Shown one piece after another: positions 1 through 6,717 of a DNA stretch of 64,000 bases. The notes below the pieces were generated by a model. That model was given only the letters and a program-made list of their open reading frames with translations, made no database searches and was not told where the DNA came from. A program made the translations under genes and the position numbers. Origin of the DNA: a virus; IMG/VR virus record IMGVR_UViG_3300040801_001810, positions 1 through 64,000 of that record. One strand, written 5' to 3'. Every line of letters starts with the position of its first letter. Position 1 is the first letter of the stretch.

Positions 1-167
1 ACGAACCAACAGCCAATTCATTTTAGTAGCACTGCTCCAACCATGGAAAGGGTGCCAGAGTTAGCATCTACGGATAGCTACCGAGATAGATAAAGATTCT
101 GCCTAGTTCTTGAAATCCATCAGTATATATGTCAGAGTAGCTGTACGCATATATTAACTGCAAAGCG
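1..167. other. Non-coding leader at the left edge
   Basis: No ORF with a plausible start lies here and it does not fold into a recognisable tRNA. It looks somewhat richer in G and C than the coding sequence around it, which could mean a structured RNA or the tail of a feature cut by the window edge. Nothing further can be supported. Confidence 0.4.
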
Positions 168-194
168 ATGCACCTAGGAGTGCTACTATCTATT

Positions 195-548
195 ATGAAT
201 AAAGTAAATTTAAGATCAGAAAAAGTAAAAACTACAGAATACACATCACGTCCACTAGGGCCAGTAGTTTTATTAGTAGGAATAGTTGATGACTATGGCC
301 TTGATCAATTAAAGCATTATGATAATTTAGCTAATGAAGAAATATCATTACATTGGGGACCTATGGGTATGAGATGTAGAATGAATACTCATAGAAATGC
401 CAGACGATTTACAGCTATGATTAAGAAAAAGTTCTGTCCTAAATTCCCATTAGATTTAAGATCAAATGAATCAGCAATGAAATGGTATAAGACTTTAAAA
501 AGCACATCAGTTAAGTGGGTAGAAGATGGCGATGATGACGACAATTAA
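195..548 (+). CDS. Hypothetical protein with acidic C-terminus
   Basis: 117 residues beginning MNKVNLRSEK. I do not recognise the family. The middle is a mixed alpha/beta composition with a basic stretch (RNARRFTAMIKKKF) and the last residues are a run of aspartates. The start at 195 is chosen because AGGAG lies at 176-180, a long but usable spacing; an in-frame ATG at 168 has no such site. The 3' end overlaps the next small ORF by 14 bases in another frame, the usual arrangement of translationally linked phage genes. Confidence 0.6.
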   Translation: MNKVNLRSEKVKTTEYTSRPLGPVVLLVGIVDDYGLDQLKHYDNLANEEISLHWGPMGMRCRMNTHRNARRFTAMIKKKFCPKFPLDLRSNESAMKWYKTLKSTSVKWVEDGDDDDN

Positions 549-702
549 TAGCGTAGCATTTGATTGCTTTAGATCAAGTACTATTTATCATACAGAATTC
601 GTAGAAGATATTCCAGTTGATTTTTTTAGTAAATCTCGATATTTTACTAATAAATTCGACTATTTTCATAAAACAATATACGAAGATAATTTTCATTGTT
701 AG
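535..702 (+). CDS. Small hypothetical protein (55 aa)
   Basis: ATG at 535 lies inside the end of the previous gene; the ORF reads MTTINSVAFDCF and ends in NFHC at a TAG that sits just upstream of the GroES-like start. It is rich in aromatic residues (ten Phe/Tyr). Family unknown. The overlap with its upstream neighbour, the exact fill of the gap and the AT-rich codon use like neighbouring genes are the evidence; there is no strong ribosome binding site. Confidence 0.5.
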   Translation: MTTINSVAFDCFRSSTIYHTEFVEDIPVDFFSKSRYFTNKFDYFHKTIYEDNFHC

Positions 703-710
703 GAGATAAA

Positions 711-986
711 ATGAGAGTATTAAATAAAAAAGTGCTTCTATTGCCAATTGAAGTAAAAAATATGACTGCTGGTGGTCTTCACATACCAGAAGCAGCCAAA
801 GAGCGCCCAGTTAAAGGAATTATTAAAGCAGTAGCTGCTGATTGTGAATGTTTATCAGAAGTAACTGATCTAGAAAAAATAGCAATGTATGGTAAATTTT
901 CTGGTACTGAAATAGAACTTGAAGAAGGCGAAGACAAAGTAAAATATATTCTAATTGCTGAAAAAGATTTACTAGGTCTTTTGTAA
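711..986 (+). CDS. GroES-like co-chaperonin (Cpn10 family)
   Basis: 91 residues, close to the ~95 of bacterial GroES. It starts with the beta-strand pattern KKVLLLPIE, followed by GGLHIPE in the place of the mobile loop that docks on GroEL, a VKGIIKAVA strand, then the GDKV-like MYGKFSGTEIEL segment and a terminal ILIAEKDLLGLL strand typical of the family. Known role: caps the host GroEL ring; phages such as T4 (gp31) and RB49 (CocO) bring their own version to fold the capsid protein. Start at 711 follows AGGAGATAAA at 701-710. Inference: it likely assists folding of this phage's capsid protein, which lies outside the window. Confidence 0.85.
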   Translation: MRVLNKKVLLLPIEVKNMTAGGLHIPEAAKERPVKGIIKAVAADCECLSEVTDLEKIAMYGKFSGTEIELEEGEDKVKYILIAEKDLLGLL

Positions 987-1009
987 TATTTACTTATACT
1001 AACATTCAT

Positions 1010-1096
1010 GCGGGTGTAGCCGAATTGGTATAGGCGGTGGTCTTAGAAACCACTGGCCGTAAGGCCGTAGAGGTTCGAGTCCTCTCACCCGCACCA
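1010..1096 (+). tRNA. tRNA-Leu (anticodon TAG)
   Basis: Acceptor GCGGGTG (1010-1016) pairs perfectly with CACCCGC (1086-1092), discriminator A and an encoded CCA at 1094-1096. Anticodon stem GTGGT/ACCAC closes the loop CTTAGAA, giving TAG. A long variable arm, as expected for Leu, contains GGCCGTAAGGCC. Reads CUA codons, frequent in this AT-rich genome. Confidence 0.95.
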
Positions 1097-1102
1097 TTTA
1101 TG

Positions 1103-1125
1103 GCCAGGTGGTGGAATTGGTAGAC
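1103..1125 (+). pseudogene. 5' fragment of a tRNA-Leu gene
   Basis: Starting at 1103 the sequence reads like the acceptor strand and D arm of a Leu tRNA and shares the 18-base block GTGGTGGAATTGGTAGAC with the intact tRNA-Leu(TAA) downstream. Similarity stops at 1125; no anticodon arm, T arm or matching 3' acceptor strand follows. A 6-bp inverted repeat (GTAGAC/GTCTAC) straddles the end of the match. Probably a remnant left by insertion of the HNH endonuclease gene into the tRNA cluster. Confidence 0.6.
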
Positions 1126-1152
1126 CTTTTACTTGTGTCTACGTAGTATACT

Positions 1153-1176
1153 ATAGATAACCAAGGGGTTATCTAT
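1153..1176 (+). promoter_or_regulatory. Hairpin holding the RBS of the HNH gene
   Basis: A perfect 10-bp stem, ATAGATAACC (1153-1162) with GGTTATCTAT (1167-1176), closes the tetraloop AAGG. The purine-rich ribosome binding site AAGGGG (1163-1168) lies in the loop and the top of the stem, and the ATG starts at 1178. Such a fold would hinder translation of read-through transcripts, as is known for homing endonucleases of T4 (for example I-TevI). Confidence 0.7.
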
Positions 1177-1177
1177 T

Positions 1178-1609
1178 ATGCGAAAGACATCAAGTAAGAA
1201 GGAAAGGATATGTATATCCTGTAATAAACCATTCAATCAAAACTCTAGAAATAAAGAGTGTTCAACCTGTAGATCAAAGAAAAGAAGAAATAAAAGAAAG
1301 CAACTTTTAGTCAATTATAAAGGTGGTAAATGCGAGATATGTAAGTTTGATAAATATCTTGCATCTTTGTGCTTTCATCATATAAACGAAAAAGAAAAAG
1401 AATTTGAAATAGGCGACAGTTGTAGATTTAATTTAGAAAAACTTAAAAAAGAAGTAGATAAGTGTGCACTATTATGTGCAAACTGTCATCAAGCAATACA
1501 CTCAAACGAATTAGAATATGCGGACGTGGTGGAATTGGTAGACACAACAGGTTTAAGCCCTGTTGGGAGTATTCCCGTGGGAGTTCAAGTCTCCCCGTCC
1601 GTACTTTAA
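1178..1609 (+). CDS. HNH endonuclease that runs into tRNA-Leu
   Basis: 143 residues. Two N-terminal CxxC pairs (CISC at about 12, CSTC at about 28) precede a basic segment, then an HNH core: CEIC, FHHIN, CANCHQAIH. Known role: homing-type endonucleases cut related DNA and spread their own gene. There is no stop codon before the downstream tRNA, so the last about 30 residues (from YADVVELV on) are simply the translation of tRNA-Leu(TAA); the functional protein presumably ends near IHSNELE in evolutionary terms. It is a free-standing mobile gene inserted between a tRNA-Leu fragment and an intact tRNA-Leu. Translation is probably damped by the hairpin over its RBS. Confidence 0.8.
   Translation: MRKTSSKKERICISCNKPFNQNSRNKECSTCRSKKRRNKRKQLLVNYKGGKCEICKFDKYLASLCFHHINEKEKEFEIGDSCRFNLEKLKKEVDKCALLCANCHQAIHSNELEYADVVELVDTTGLSPVGSIPVGVQVSPSVL
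1520..1603 (+). tRNA. tRNA-Leu (anticodon TAA)
   Basis: Acceptor GCGGACG pairs with CGTCCGT (1596-1602) with one terminal G-T pair; discriminator A, CCA not encoded. Anticodon stem ACAGG/CCTGT closes TTTAAGC, anticodon TAA. T arm GGGAG/CTCCC with loop TTCAAGT and a long variable arm fit Leu. The gene lies wholly inside the 3' end of the HNH reading frame. Confidence 0.95.
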
Positions 1610-1613
1610 TATT

Positions 1614-1787
1614 ATGACTAGAAAATCAAAATTAATAGACTTTAATGAATTTGAAAAACGATTTCCCAAAGTAAAAAAGTCAAAAAAAGAACGTAAAAAA
1701 GAAGCTAAAGAAGCAAAAAGAAGAAAAAGAAACGATATTTGGACAAAAGGCACACGACTGTCTGGAGCAGGATTTTCAAAACAATAA
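1614..1787 (+). CDS. Small, highly basic hypothetical protein
   Basis: 57 residues from the ATG at 1614, beginning MTRKSKLIDF. The middle is dominated by Lys, Arg and Glu (KKSKKERKKEAKEAKRRKR), likely a charged helix that could bind nucleic acid, followed by a Gly-containing tail. Family unknown. It starts 10 bases after tRNA-Leu(TAA) without a clear Shine-Dalgarno sequence, so confidence is limited. Confidence 0.45.
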   Translation: MTRKSKLIDFNEFEKRFPKVKKSKKERKKEAKEAKRRKRNDIWTKGTRLSGAGFSKQ

Positions 1788-1819
1788 TTTAATTATTACT
1801 CTTTTCTCTGTGAAAAAAT

Positions 1820-2365
1820 ATGATAACAACTAGATCAGAATTATTATGCACCCCAGATTTAGACTACGAAACTAGAGTTCAAATAAATAACATTTTAGAT
1901 AGACATAACGTAAAAGAACTTGACAACGTAGTTACAGATTTATTATATTATTTCATGAATGAGTATCATATGGCTCCTAGATTAGACGCTATAGAAGATG
2001 AATTAGAATCGTTATCTAGAAGAATAGATACTAATTATATGAATCTAGTTGATGATGTATCAGATGAAACTACTTCAAGACTAAGAGAACGACTTGAAAT
2101 AACAGAAAAACATATTAAAAATATAGGTGATACTGGTCGTCTTTTAGATGATATGGAAACAATTTATAATAATATAAATAACACTAGAAATTCTATTAAA
2201 TCTTATGTTACTAAACTTCAAGGAATAACAGAAAATTTATTAGAATATATGTCATCAAAGAAAAATTTAAATATTAGAAGAGATAACGATAAAGAGGAAA
2301 TTATTCCTCAAAAAATTATATTAAAACTTAGACAAGCAAATGAAGACTTAGATTGGACAAAATAG
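1820..2365 (+). CDS. Coiled-coil hypothetical protein
   Basis: 181 residues. After a helical N-terminus (ELLCTPDLDYETRVQINNILD) the protein carries heptad-like stretches from about 60 to 150 (LDAIEDELESLSRRID, RLRERLEITEKHIKNI), indicating a coiled coil. No catalytic motif is visible. It ends two bases before the VWA gene, so the two are probably co-translated and might act together. Function unknown. Confidence 0.65.
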   Translation: MITTRSELLCTPDLDYETRVQINNILDRHNVKELDNVVTDLLYYFMNEYHMAPRLDAIEDELESLSRRIDTNYMNLVDDVSDETTSRLRERLEITEKHIKNIGDTGRLLDDMETIYNNINNTRNSIKSYVTKLQGITENLLEYMSSKKNLNIRRDNDKEEIIPQKIILKLRQANEDLDWTK

Positions 2366-2366
2366 T

Positions 2367-3080
2367 ATGAACTTAAGAAAAGATAAAAGAAGTCTACATG
2401 TCGCAGTGGCATTAGACAAAAGTGGAAGTATGGGTGATATTCAAAAAGCTATGTTAACAGAGCTTAATGAGAATATCCAAGATCTAAGATCAAAGGCAGA
2501 TAAACTAGATATTACATTTAGTATGGTTCAATTTAGTGGACATGATAGTATTACTGTAACACATAAGGCTGTTCCTATTACTGAAGTTAAAGATCTTACT
2601 ATGGATGATTATGTTGTTGAAGGTCTCACAGCTATGTATGACGGCGTTGCAACAGCATTGAATACAGTAAAGAACAATACAGTAGATGAAGAAAATACTA
2701 CTTATATGGCTATTATCATTAGTGATGGTGCCGAGAATAACTCAAAAGAATATGATAGTGAAAAAGTATCTGCAATGATTAAAGAAAGACAAGATAGCAA
2801 AAAATGGACTGTAATTTATCTGGGCGCAGATCATGATCTAACGCAAGTACAGCAAAACCTTGGTCTTAATGCTGGTAATATGGCTTACTTTAATAAGAGC
2901 GATCAGGGAATGCTTCGAATGAGCAGTGCGACTAGATCATCAAGAACTACTTATTTAGATAATTTATCTACTGGAGGAATGGTAGGACAATCAGTTAATT
3001 ATTTCTCTGATGGAAGTGATGCTGGTATTGTAAATCTTTCAGAAGATGATGTAACATCTGATAACAGCCCTATAATATAA
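2367..3080 (+). CDS. VWA-domain protein
   Basis: 237 residues. The metal-ion-dependent adhesion site is visible: DKSGS at 17-21, Thr88 in the segment GLTAMYDGV and DGAENNS starting at Asp120. Hydrophobic strands (HVAVAL, TYMAIIIS, WTVIYLG) give the Rossmann-like von Willebrand A fold, which binds protein partners through Mg2+ or Mn2+. No signal peptide, so it acts in the cytoplasm. The C-terminal 70 residues are Ser/Gly/Asn rich. Phage VWA proteins are often paired with AAA ATPases, but here the neighbour is a coiled-coil protein. Partner unknown. Confidence 0.8.
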   Translation: MNLRKDKRSLHVAVALDKSGSMGDIQKAMLTELNENIQDLRSKADKLDITFSMVQFSGHDSITVTHKAVPITEVKDLTMDDYVVEGLTAMYDGVATALNTVKNNTVDEENTTYMAIIISDGAENNSKEYDSEKVSAMIKERQDSKKWTVIYLGADHDLTQVQQNLGLNAGNMAYFNKSDQGMLRMSSATRSSRTTYLDNLSTGGMVGQSVNYFSDGSDAGIVNLSEDDVTSDNSPII

Positions 3081-3089
3081 GTGAATTAC

Positions 3090-3164
3090 TGCGGGGTGGA
3101 GCAGTCTGGTCAGCTCGCCAGCCTCATAAGCTGGAGGTCGCACGTTCGAATCGTGCCCCCGCAA
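3090..3164 (+). tRNA. tRNA-Met (CAT), initiator-like body
   Basis: Acceptor TGCGGGG pairs fully with CCCCGCA (3157-3163), discriminator A, no encoded CCA. Anticodon stem CCAGC/GCTGG closes CTCATAA. The D-arm and flanks (GGTGGAGCAG, TGGTCAGCTCG) strongly resemble bacterial initiator tRNA, but position 1 pairs with 72 and the three G-C pairs of true initiators are missing from the anticodon stem. So initiator-derived, role uncertain. Confidence 0.85.
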
Positions 3165-3190
3165 TTTAACTTCTTTAAAATCAATAACTT

Positions 3191-3568
3191 ATGCCTATAA
3201 AAGATCCAGAAAAAAGAAAAGAATATGCACGACTTTGGGTAAAGAAAAGAAGAGATGAATTTTTCTCTGATAAACAATGTCTAAAATGTGAATCAAAAGA
3301 GAATTTAGTTTTACATCATAGAGACCCTTCTGAAAAAGAACATCATTGTATTTGGAGTTGGTCAAAGATAAGACGAGATATTGAAATAGCTAAGTGTGAT
3401 GTATTATGTAATGATTGCCATATAGATTATCATGCTGATCTTTTACGAAAAGAAATCATTCATGGAAATTATAATGATTATAAAACCAGAGGATGTCGTT
3501 GTAATAAATGTAGAGAAGCAGTAAGAATATATCAAAAAGAATACAGAACACGAAATATGGCGATGTAG
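3191..3568 (+). CDS. HNH endonuclease ending inside a tRNA
   Basis: 125 residues. HNH/zinc core: CLKCESKENLVLHH near residues 35-48 and CDVLCNDCHIDYH near 79-91. A second cysteine motif, GCRCNKC, near residue 107 lies in a C-terminal segment (TRGCRCNKCREA) seen in many phage HNH proteins. The TAG stop at 3566-3568 lies inside the acceptor region of the next tRNA, so 10 bases are shared. It sits between two CAT-anticodon tRNAs, a typical site for a free-standing homing endonuclease. Confidence 0.8.
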   Translation: MPIKDPEKRKEYARLWVKKRRDEFFSDKQCLKCESKENLVLHHRDPSEKEHHCIWSWSKIRRDIEIAKCDVLCNDCHIDYHADLLRKEIIHGNYNDYKTRGCRCNKCREAVRIYQKEYRTRNMAM

Positions 3569-3635
3569 CCCAGTTGATTAGAGCGTCGGACTCATATTCC
3601 GAAGGTCGTGAGTTTAAGTCTCACCATCGCCACCA
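3559..3635 (+). tRNA. tRNA with CAT anticodon (Met or Ile2)
   Basis: Acceptor GGCGATG pairs perfectly with CATCGCC (3625-3631), discriminator A, CCA encoded at 3633-3635. Anticodon stem TCGGA/TCCGA closes CTCATAT. Either elongator Met, or Ile2 if the host TilS enzyme converts C34 to lysidine; sequence alone does not decide. The 5' end overlaps the stop codon of the HNH gene. Confidence 0.9.
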
Positions 3636-3657
3636 GAATTATACAAGGAGTATATAA

Positions 3658-3819
3658 ATGCCTAGAAGAGACGGAACAGGACCTGACGGTCAAGGACCAA
3701 GAACAGGTGGAGGAAAAGGAAATTGTCCTCCAAATAAAACAACTAATCAACAAGCACCAGGTCAAGGACCAAGAGACGGAAGAGGTCGTGGACAAGGTAG
3801 AAGATGTAGAGCGTGGTAA
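3658..3819 (+). CDS. Gly/Pro-rich DUF5320-like small protein
   Basis: 53 residues from the ATG at 3658, preceded by AAGGAG at 3645-3650. It starts MPRRDGTGPDGQGP, the signature opening of DUF5320-type proteins, and repeats GQGPR plus RGRGQGRR toward the end; Gly, Arg and Pro dominate. Predicted unstructured and basic. Role unknown; these proteins are widespread in anaerobic bacteria and archaea with no assigned function. A longer ORF in another frame over the same region has no ribosome binding site and is rejected. Confidence 0.7.
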   Translation: MPRRDGTGPDGQGPRTGGGKGNCPPNKTTNQQAPGQGPRDGRGRGQGRRCRAW

Positions 3820-3829
3820 TTATCAATAA

Positions 3830-3906
3830 GGGACTGTAGTTCAGATGGTCAGAGCGCCTGTCTGATAAGCAGGAGATCGCTGGTTCAAGTCCAGCCAGTC
3901 CCACCA
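3830..3906 (+). tRNA. tRNA-Ile (anticodon GAT)
   Basis: Acceptor GGGACTG pairs with CAGTCCC (3896-3902), discriminator A, CCA at 3904-3906. Anticodon stem CCTGT/GCAGG closes CTGATAA. T loop TTCAAGT is standard. Confidence 0.95.
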
Positions 3907-3964
3907 TTTAACGGACCGCACGCTACCCTTCCATGCGGAATATAAATAAAAAGAGTGGGACTTT

Positions 3965-3989
3965 GGACATCTTCGGGTGTCCTTTTTTT
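3965..3989 (+). terminator. Rho-independent terminator
   Basis: Stem GGACATC/GGTGTCC around a stable TTCG tetraloop, followed by seven T. It closes the tRNA and HNH transcription unit just before the membrane-protein gene. A 5-bp CCGCA/TGCGG hairpin lies upstream at about 3916-3938. Confidence 0.9.
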
Positions 3990-4001
3990 ATGGAGAAAAT
4001 A

Positions 4002-4265
4002 ATGTTAACATTTCTAATTATTATACTTATATTAACAGCTATTAATTATATTACTCAAATATGGGTAGCTATTTATTATATTAGTCTTGTTAAAGACTAT
4101 AAAAACGGAGTAGGATACATGTATTCTTCTGTAAGAGAAAAAATGAGTAAGAATGCTCATTGGGCGCAGAATAAACAAAATATTAAGAATCTTATGATTC
4201 CTTGGGGTATTTTAATTATAGGATATAATTTATTAAAACAAGGTGTTAATGGAATATATGAATAA
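4002..4265 (+). CDS. Small membrane protein
   Basis: 87 residues. The first 28 residues (MLTFLIIILILTAINYITQIW...) form one long hydrophobic helix; a second, weaker one is at 68-80 (MIPWGILIIGYNLL). The middle is basic and soluble. The start at 4002 has GGAG at 3992-3995; an in-frame ATG at 3990 lies in the terminator's T tract and is less likely. Probably inserted in the host inner membrane. Function unknown. Confidence 0.65.
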   Translation: MLTFLIIILILTAINYITQIWVAIYYISLVKDYKNGVGYMYSSVREKMSKNAHWAQNKQNIKNLMIPWGILIIGYNLLKQGVNGIYE

Positions 4266-4512
4266 ACCAAATTGTTGTAAATGTGTTCATCATAAAACTA
4301 TACCAGGAGATGCTCATTTTAGTTGTGTTAATATTAAAGCTACTGTAGTTGGAAATAAAAGTGGAATTAAAAATGGTTGGTTTAAATGGCCATTTAATTT
4401 TGATCCTATTTGGCTAATATCCTGTGATGGATTTAGTGATAACCCAAAAAAGAAAATTAAATTTAATAAAGAACAATCATCATTAATGACAATAATGTCC
4501 TTATTATCATGA
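4258..4512 (+). CDS. Cys-rich hypothetical protein
   Basis: 84 residues. CCKC near residue 5 with H12/H13, then FSCVN and ISCDGF, arranged to bind a zinc ion or iron-sulfur cluster. Overlaps the preceding stop codon, so translation is coupled. A short basic segment (NPKKKIKF) follows. Family not recognised. Confidence 0.6.
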   Translation: MNKPNCCKCVHHKTIPGDAHFSCVNIKATVVGNKSGIKNGWFKWPFNFDPIWLISCDGFSDNPKKKIKFNKEQSSLMTIMSLLS

Positions 4513-4727
4513 TCAATTTAAGAAATAATAAAATTGCTCCTGAAGATATATGCACTAATGTATATATGCATATTATTATAGATGATGGATGCTATGGAAA
4601 ATGTATGTATTGTGGCAAACTTAAAGAACATATAGATAGAGATATAGAATCTTTAATAATTAAAGATAGAATTATAGCAAAACGCAAAGGAAGAATTCCG
4701 AAAAAACTACTACAATTACGGAAATAA
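4509..4727 (+). CDS. Small CxxC protein
   Basis: 72 residues. One CYGKCMYC motif at about 29-36 suggests half of a metal-binding knuckle; the C-terminus is basic (KRKGRIPKKLLQLRK). The ATG overlaps the upstream stop by four bases. Part of a run of three adjacent small Cys-motif genes. Function unknown. Confidence 0.55.
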   Translation: MINLRNNKIAPEDICTNVYMHIIIDDGCYGKCMYCGKLKEHIDRDIESLIIKDRIIAKRKGRIPKKLLQLRK

Positions 4728-4728
4728 A

Positions 4729-5004
4729 ATGAGTTATATAATTAGAAAAACTACCGTTAAAGAATATGAAATTAAACAACTTTGTATTAATTTTGTTAAA
4801 GACATTGATAATTATATAAAAATAAGAGAAAAATTCAAAAGAAAGATGACCTCTTGCTTTAACTGTAGAAGACATTTTTCTTCAGAAGAAGATGACGGTA
4901 TATCATTAGCTATTACATCTAAAGGTAACATAGTGTTGTGTAATAAATGTGCTGAAGAGATATATGAACAAAACGACGGATCTGTCGAAATAATAAGGAA
5001 ATAA
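4729..5004 (+). CDS. Small zinc-ribbon-like protein
   Basis: 91 residues. Two CxxC knuckles, CFNC (about 43-46) and CNKC (about 72-75), separated by an acidic loop, form a probable zinc ribbon, with a basic N-terminal half. Starts one base after the previous stop and ends one base before the DNA ligase gene. May be a nucleic-acid-binding accessory factor; this is inference. Confidence 0.6.
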   Translation: MSYIIRKTTVKEYEIKQLCINFVKDIDNYIKIREKFKRKMTSCFNCRRHFSSEEDDGISLAITSKGNIVLCNKCAEEIYEQNDGSVEIIRK

Positions 5005-5005
5005 A

Positions 5006-6160
5006 ATGAAAAAAGAAACATTCGGACCACTATATGCACAAGCATCAACAGGTAAAATTAAAAAGTGGGAAATATTAATTGTAGAAGACGATATTGTTAC
5101 AATGAGCACTATAGCTGGTTACGTTGATGGAAAAGCAACCACTTCAAATCCTAAAGAAATTAAAGGAAAGAATATTGGTAAAGCTAATGAAACTACACCA
5201 TGGGAACAAGCTGTAAGTGAAGCCCAATCAAAAATGACTAAAAAGCAAGATGAGGGTTATGTTGAAAATATAGACGATGTTGGTAAGGAAGAATTAGTAT
5301 TACCAATGTTAGCACATACTTATGCTAAGCGCAAGCATGATATTGAATGGCCAGCATACGTACAACCTAAGTTAAATGGAGTTAGATGTATTGCTCGTAT
5401 GACTGAGGATGATCCTGAATATATATCCAGAAAAGGTAAACAATATACTACACTTGATCATCTAAACAAAGAAGTAGAACAATTAATATGTGAAATTGGA
5501 CACCCATTAGATGGTGAAATTTTTAATCCAGACTGGACATTTCAAGAAATAATAAGAGCTGTTAAAAAAGACAGAGGAGAAAAGACAGATAAACTACAAT
5601 ATTGGATATATGATGTAGTAGATATTAATCATACATTTGAAGAAAGAATTTCTATACTATCAGATGAATTTATATTGAAAAAAGGATATTTTAAACCAGG
5701 AGAATTAATACAAATAGAAAATATAGTATTGGTACAAACAGTATTAGTAAATTCTGAAGAAGAAATGATGCAACTTCATAAAAAATGGATTAATGAAGGA
5801 TTTGAAGGAACTATAGTTAGAAACAAAAAAGGAAAGTATATTCTTAAGAATAGATCTAAGGATCTTCAAAAATATAAAGATTTCCTTGATGATGAATTCC
5901 TAATAGTTGGTGGAGAAGAAGCTACTGGTAACGATGCGGGAACCATAGTATTTACTTGCAGATCAAAAGCACCAATTGGATTATTTGAGGATCCTAAGAC
6001 ATTTAAAGTTAGACCTAAGGGTTCTCGAGAAACAAGAACTAGATGGTTGCAAGATAAAGAAAATATTATTGGTAAGTATTTAACAGTAAGATATCAAGAA
6101 TTAAGCGAAGAAGGAACCCCTATATTTCCTGTAGGCTTAGCAATAAGAGACTATGAATAA
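5006..6160 (+). CDS. ATP-dependent DNA ligase
   Basis: 384 residues, short for the family. An N-terminal segment (about 8-80: LYAQASTGKIKKW, GYVDGK, IKGKNIGKANETT) resembles a WGR-type DNA-binding domain. The nucleotidyltransferase domain has Lys122 in VQPKLNGVRC (motif I), LDGEIF (motif III), EGTIVR (motif IV) and the motif V lysines in LQKYKDF; an OB-fold follows to the end. Known role: seals nicks through an AMP-lysine intermediate. Inference: joins Okazaki fragments and repaired ends of phage DNA. Motif I carries Asn where most ligases have Asp (KxDG), a variation also seen in other phage ligases. Confidence 0.85.
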   Translation: MKKETFGPLYAQASTGKIKKWEILIVEDDIVTMSTIAGYVDGKATTSNPKEIKGKNIGKANETTPWEQAVSEAQSKMTKKQDEGYVENIDDVGKEELVLPMLAHTYAKRKHDIEWPAYVQPKLNGVRCIARMTEDDPEYISRKGKQYTTLDHLNKEVEQLICEIGHPLDGEIFNPDWTFQEIIRAVKKDRGEKTDKLQYWIYDVVDINHTFEERISILSDEFILKKGYFKPGELIQIENIVLVQTVLVNSEEEMMQLHKKWINEGFEGTIVRNKKGKYILKNRSKDLQKYKDFLDDEFLIVGGEEATGNDAGTIVFTCRSKAPIGLFEDPKTFKVRPKGSRETRTRWLQDKENIIGKYLTVRYQELSEEGTPIFPVGLAIRDYE

Positions 6161-6497
6161 GCCAACCTTATATGTAAAAGTAGGAAGACGTTATGTTCCT
6201 TGGGGTATATATGATAATGGTATTCCAATACATCAAGGGTTATATATAGTAAAACATAGAAAAAATCATTCATCTATGGAACGGATAGAATTACGAGATG
6301 AAGAAGATCTAATTCCAGAAGATATAATTGATCGTTATGCATTAGAAGAGAAAATATTAGAAATAGTATTAGCACTAGATAAAGAGAAATCGTTTACTTG
6401 GAAAGAAGTAGCAAGAAACATAGCATATAAACTAATACCTGCTGGTAAAAAGAAAAAGAAACAAATAAAATTAAAAATAAGGAACCTCAATGGATAA
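6153..6497 (+). CDS. Hypothetical protein
   Basis: 114 residues, ATG inside the end of the ligase gene. The first half is beta-rich (LYVKVGRRYVPWGI, GLYIVKHRKN), the second half helical, ending in a poly-lysine run (KKKKKQIKLKIR). Not recognised. Possibly DNA-associated because of the basic tail and its place directly after the ligase. Confidence 0.55.
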   Translation: MNKPTLYVKVGRRYVPWGIYDNGIPIHQGLYIVKHRKNHSSMERIELRDEEDLIPEDIIDRYALEEKILEIVLALDKEKSFTWKEVARNIAYKLIPAGKKKKKQIKLKIRNLNG

Positions 6498-6717
6498 GAT
6501 TAAATTAGCTACAATTACAAGAGTAACTGAAGATAAAGAATATAAAGAAGTTAGAATGGAAGATCTTAAAAAAAATGATCTATTCATTATGGAAAATGAT
6601 AGTGGAGAATTAACTTCTGTTGATAAAGATGGTCAATTTATTTTAAAAGCCGTTGCTGATGCAGAGATTCCTATATATAAAAATGTAAACTCAATAAAGT
6701 GTGGATATTATGCCTAA
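6490..6717 (+). CDS. Small hypothetical protein
   Basis: 75 residues overlapping the preceding gene. A compact pattern with a central acidic turn (MENDSGELTSVDKDGQF) resembles small beta-barrel phage proteins of unknown role (VRMEDLKKNDLFIM). RBS is AAGGAAC at 6478-6484. No catalytic motif visible. Confidence 0.55.
   Translation: MDKIKLATITRVTEDKEYKEVRMEDLKKNDLFIMENDSGELTSVDKDGQFILKAVADAEIPIYKNVNSIKCGYYA

Noticed and set aside
1-167. tRNA at the left edge
   Set aside because: No acceptor pairing or T-arm found; only loosely tRNA-like words.
1103-1603. Group I intron in tRNA-Leu with the HNH gene as intron-encoded protein
   Set aside because: The downstream tRNA is complete by itself and no 3' exon matches the 5' fragment; no intron core was seen.
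1520-1609. C-terminal residues of the HNH protein as a conserved domain
   Set aside because: YADVVELVDTTG... is only the translation of the tRNA-Leu(TAA) gene, a familiar annotation artefact.
3608-3829. 73-aa ORF beginning inside tRNA-CAT
   Set aside because: Another frame has the strong RBS and the DUF5320-like protein; this frame starts in the tRNA.
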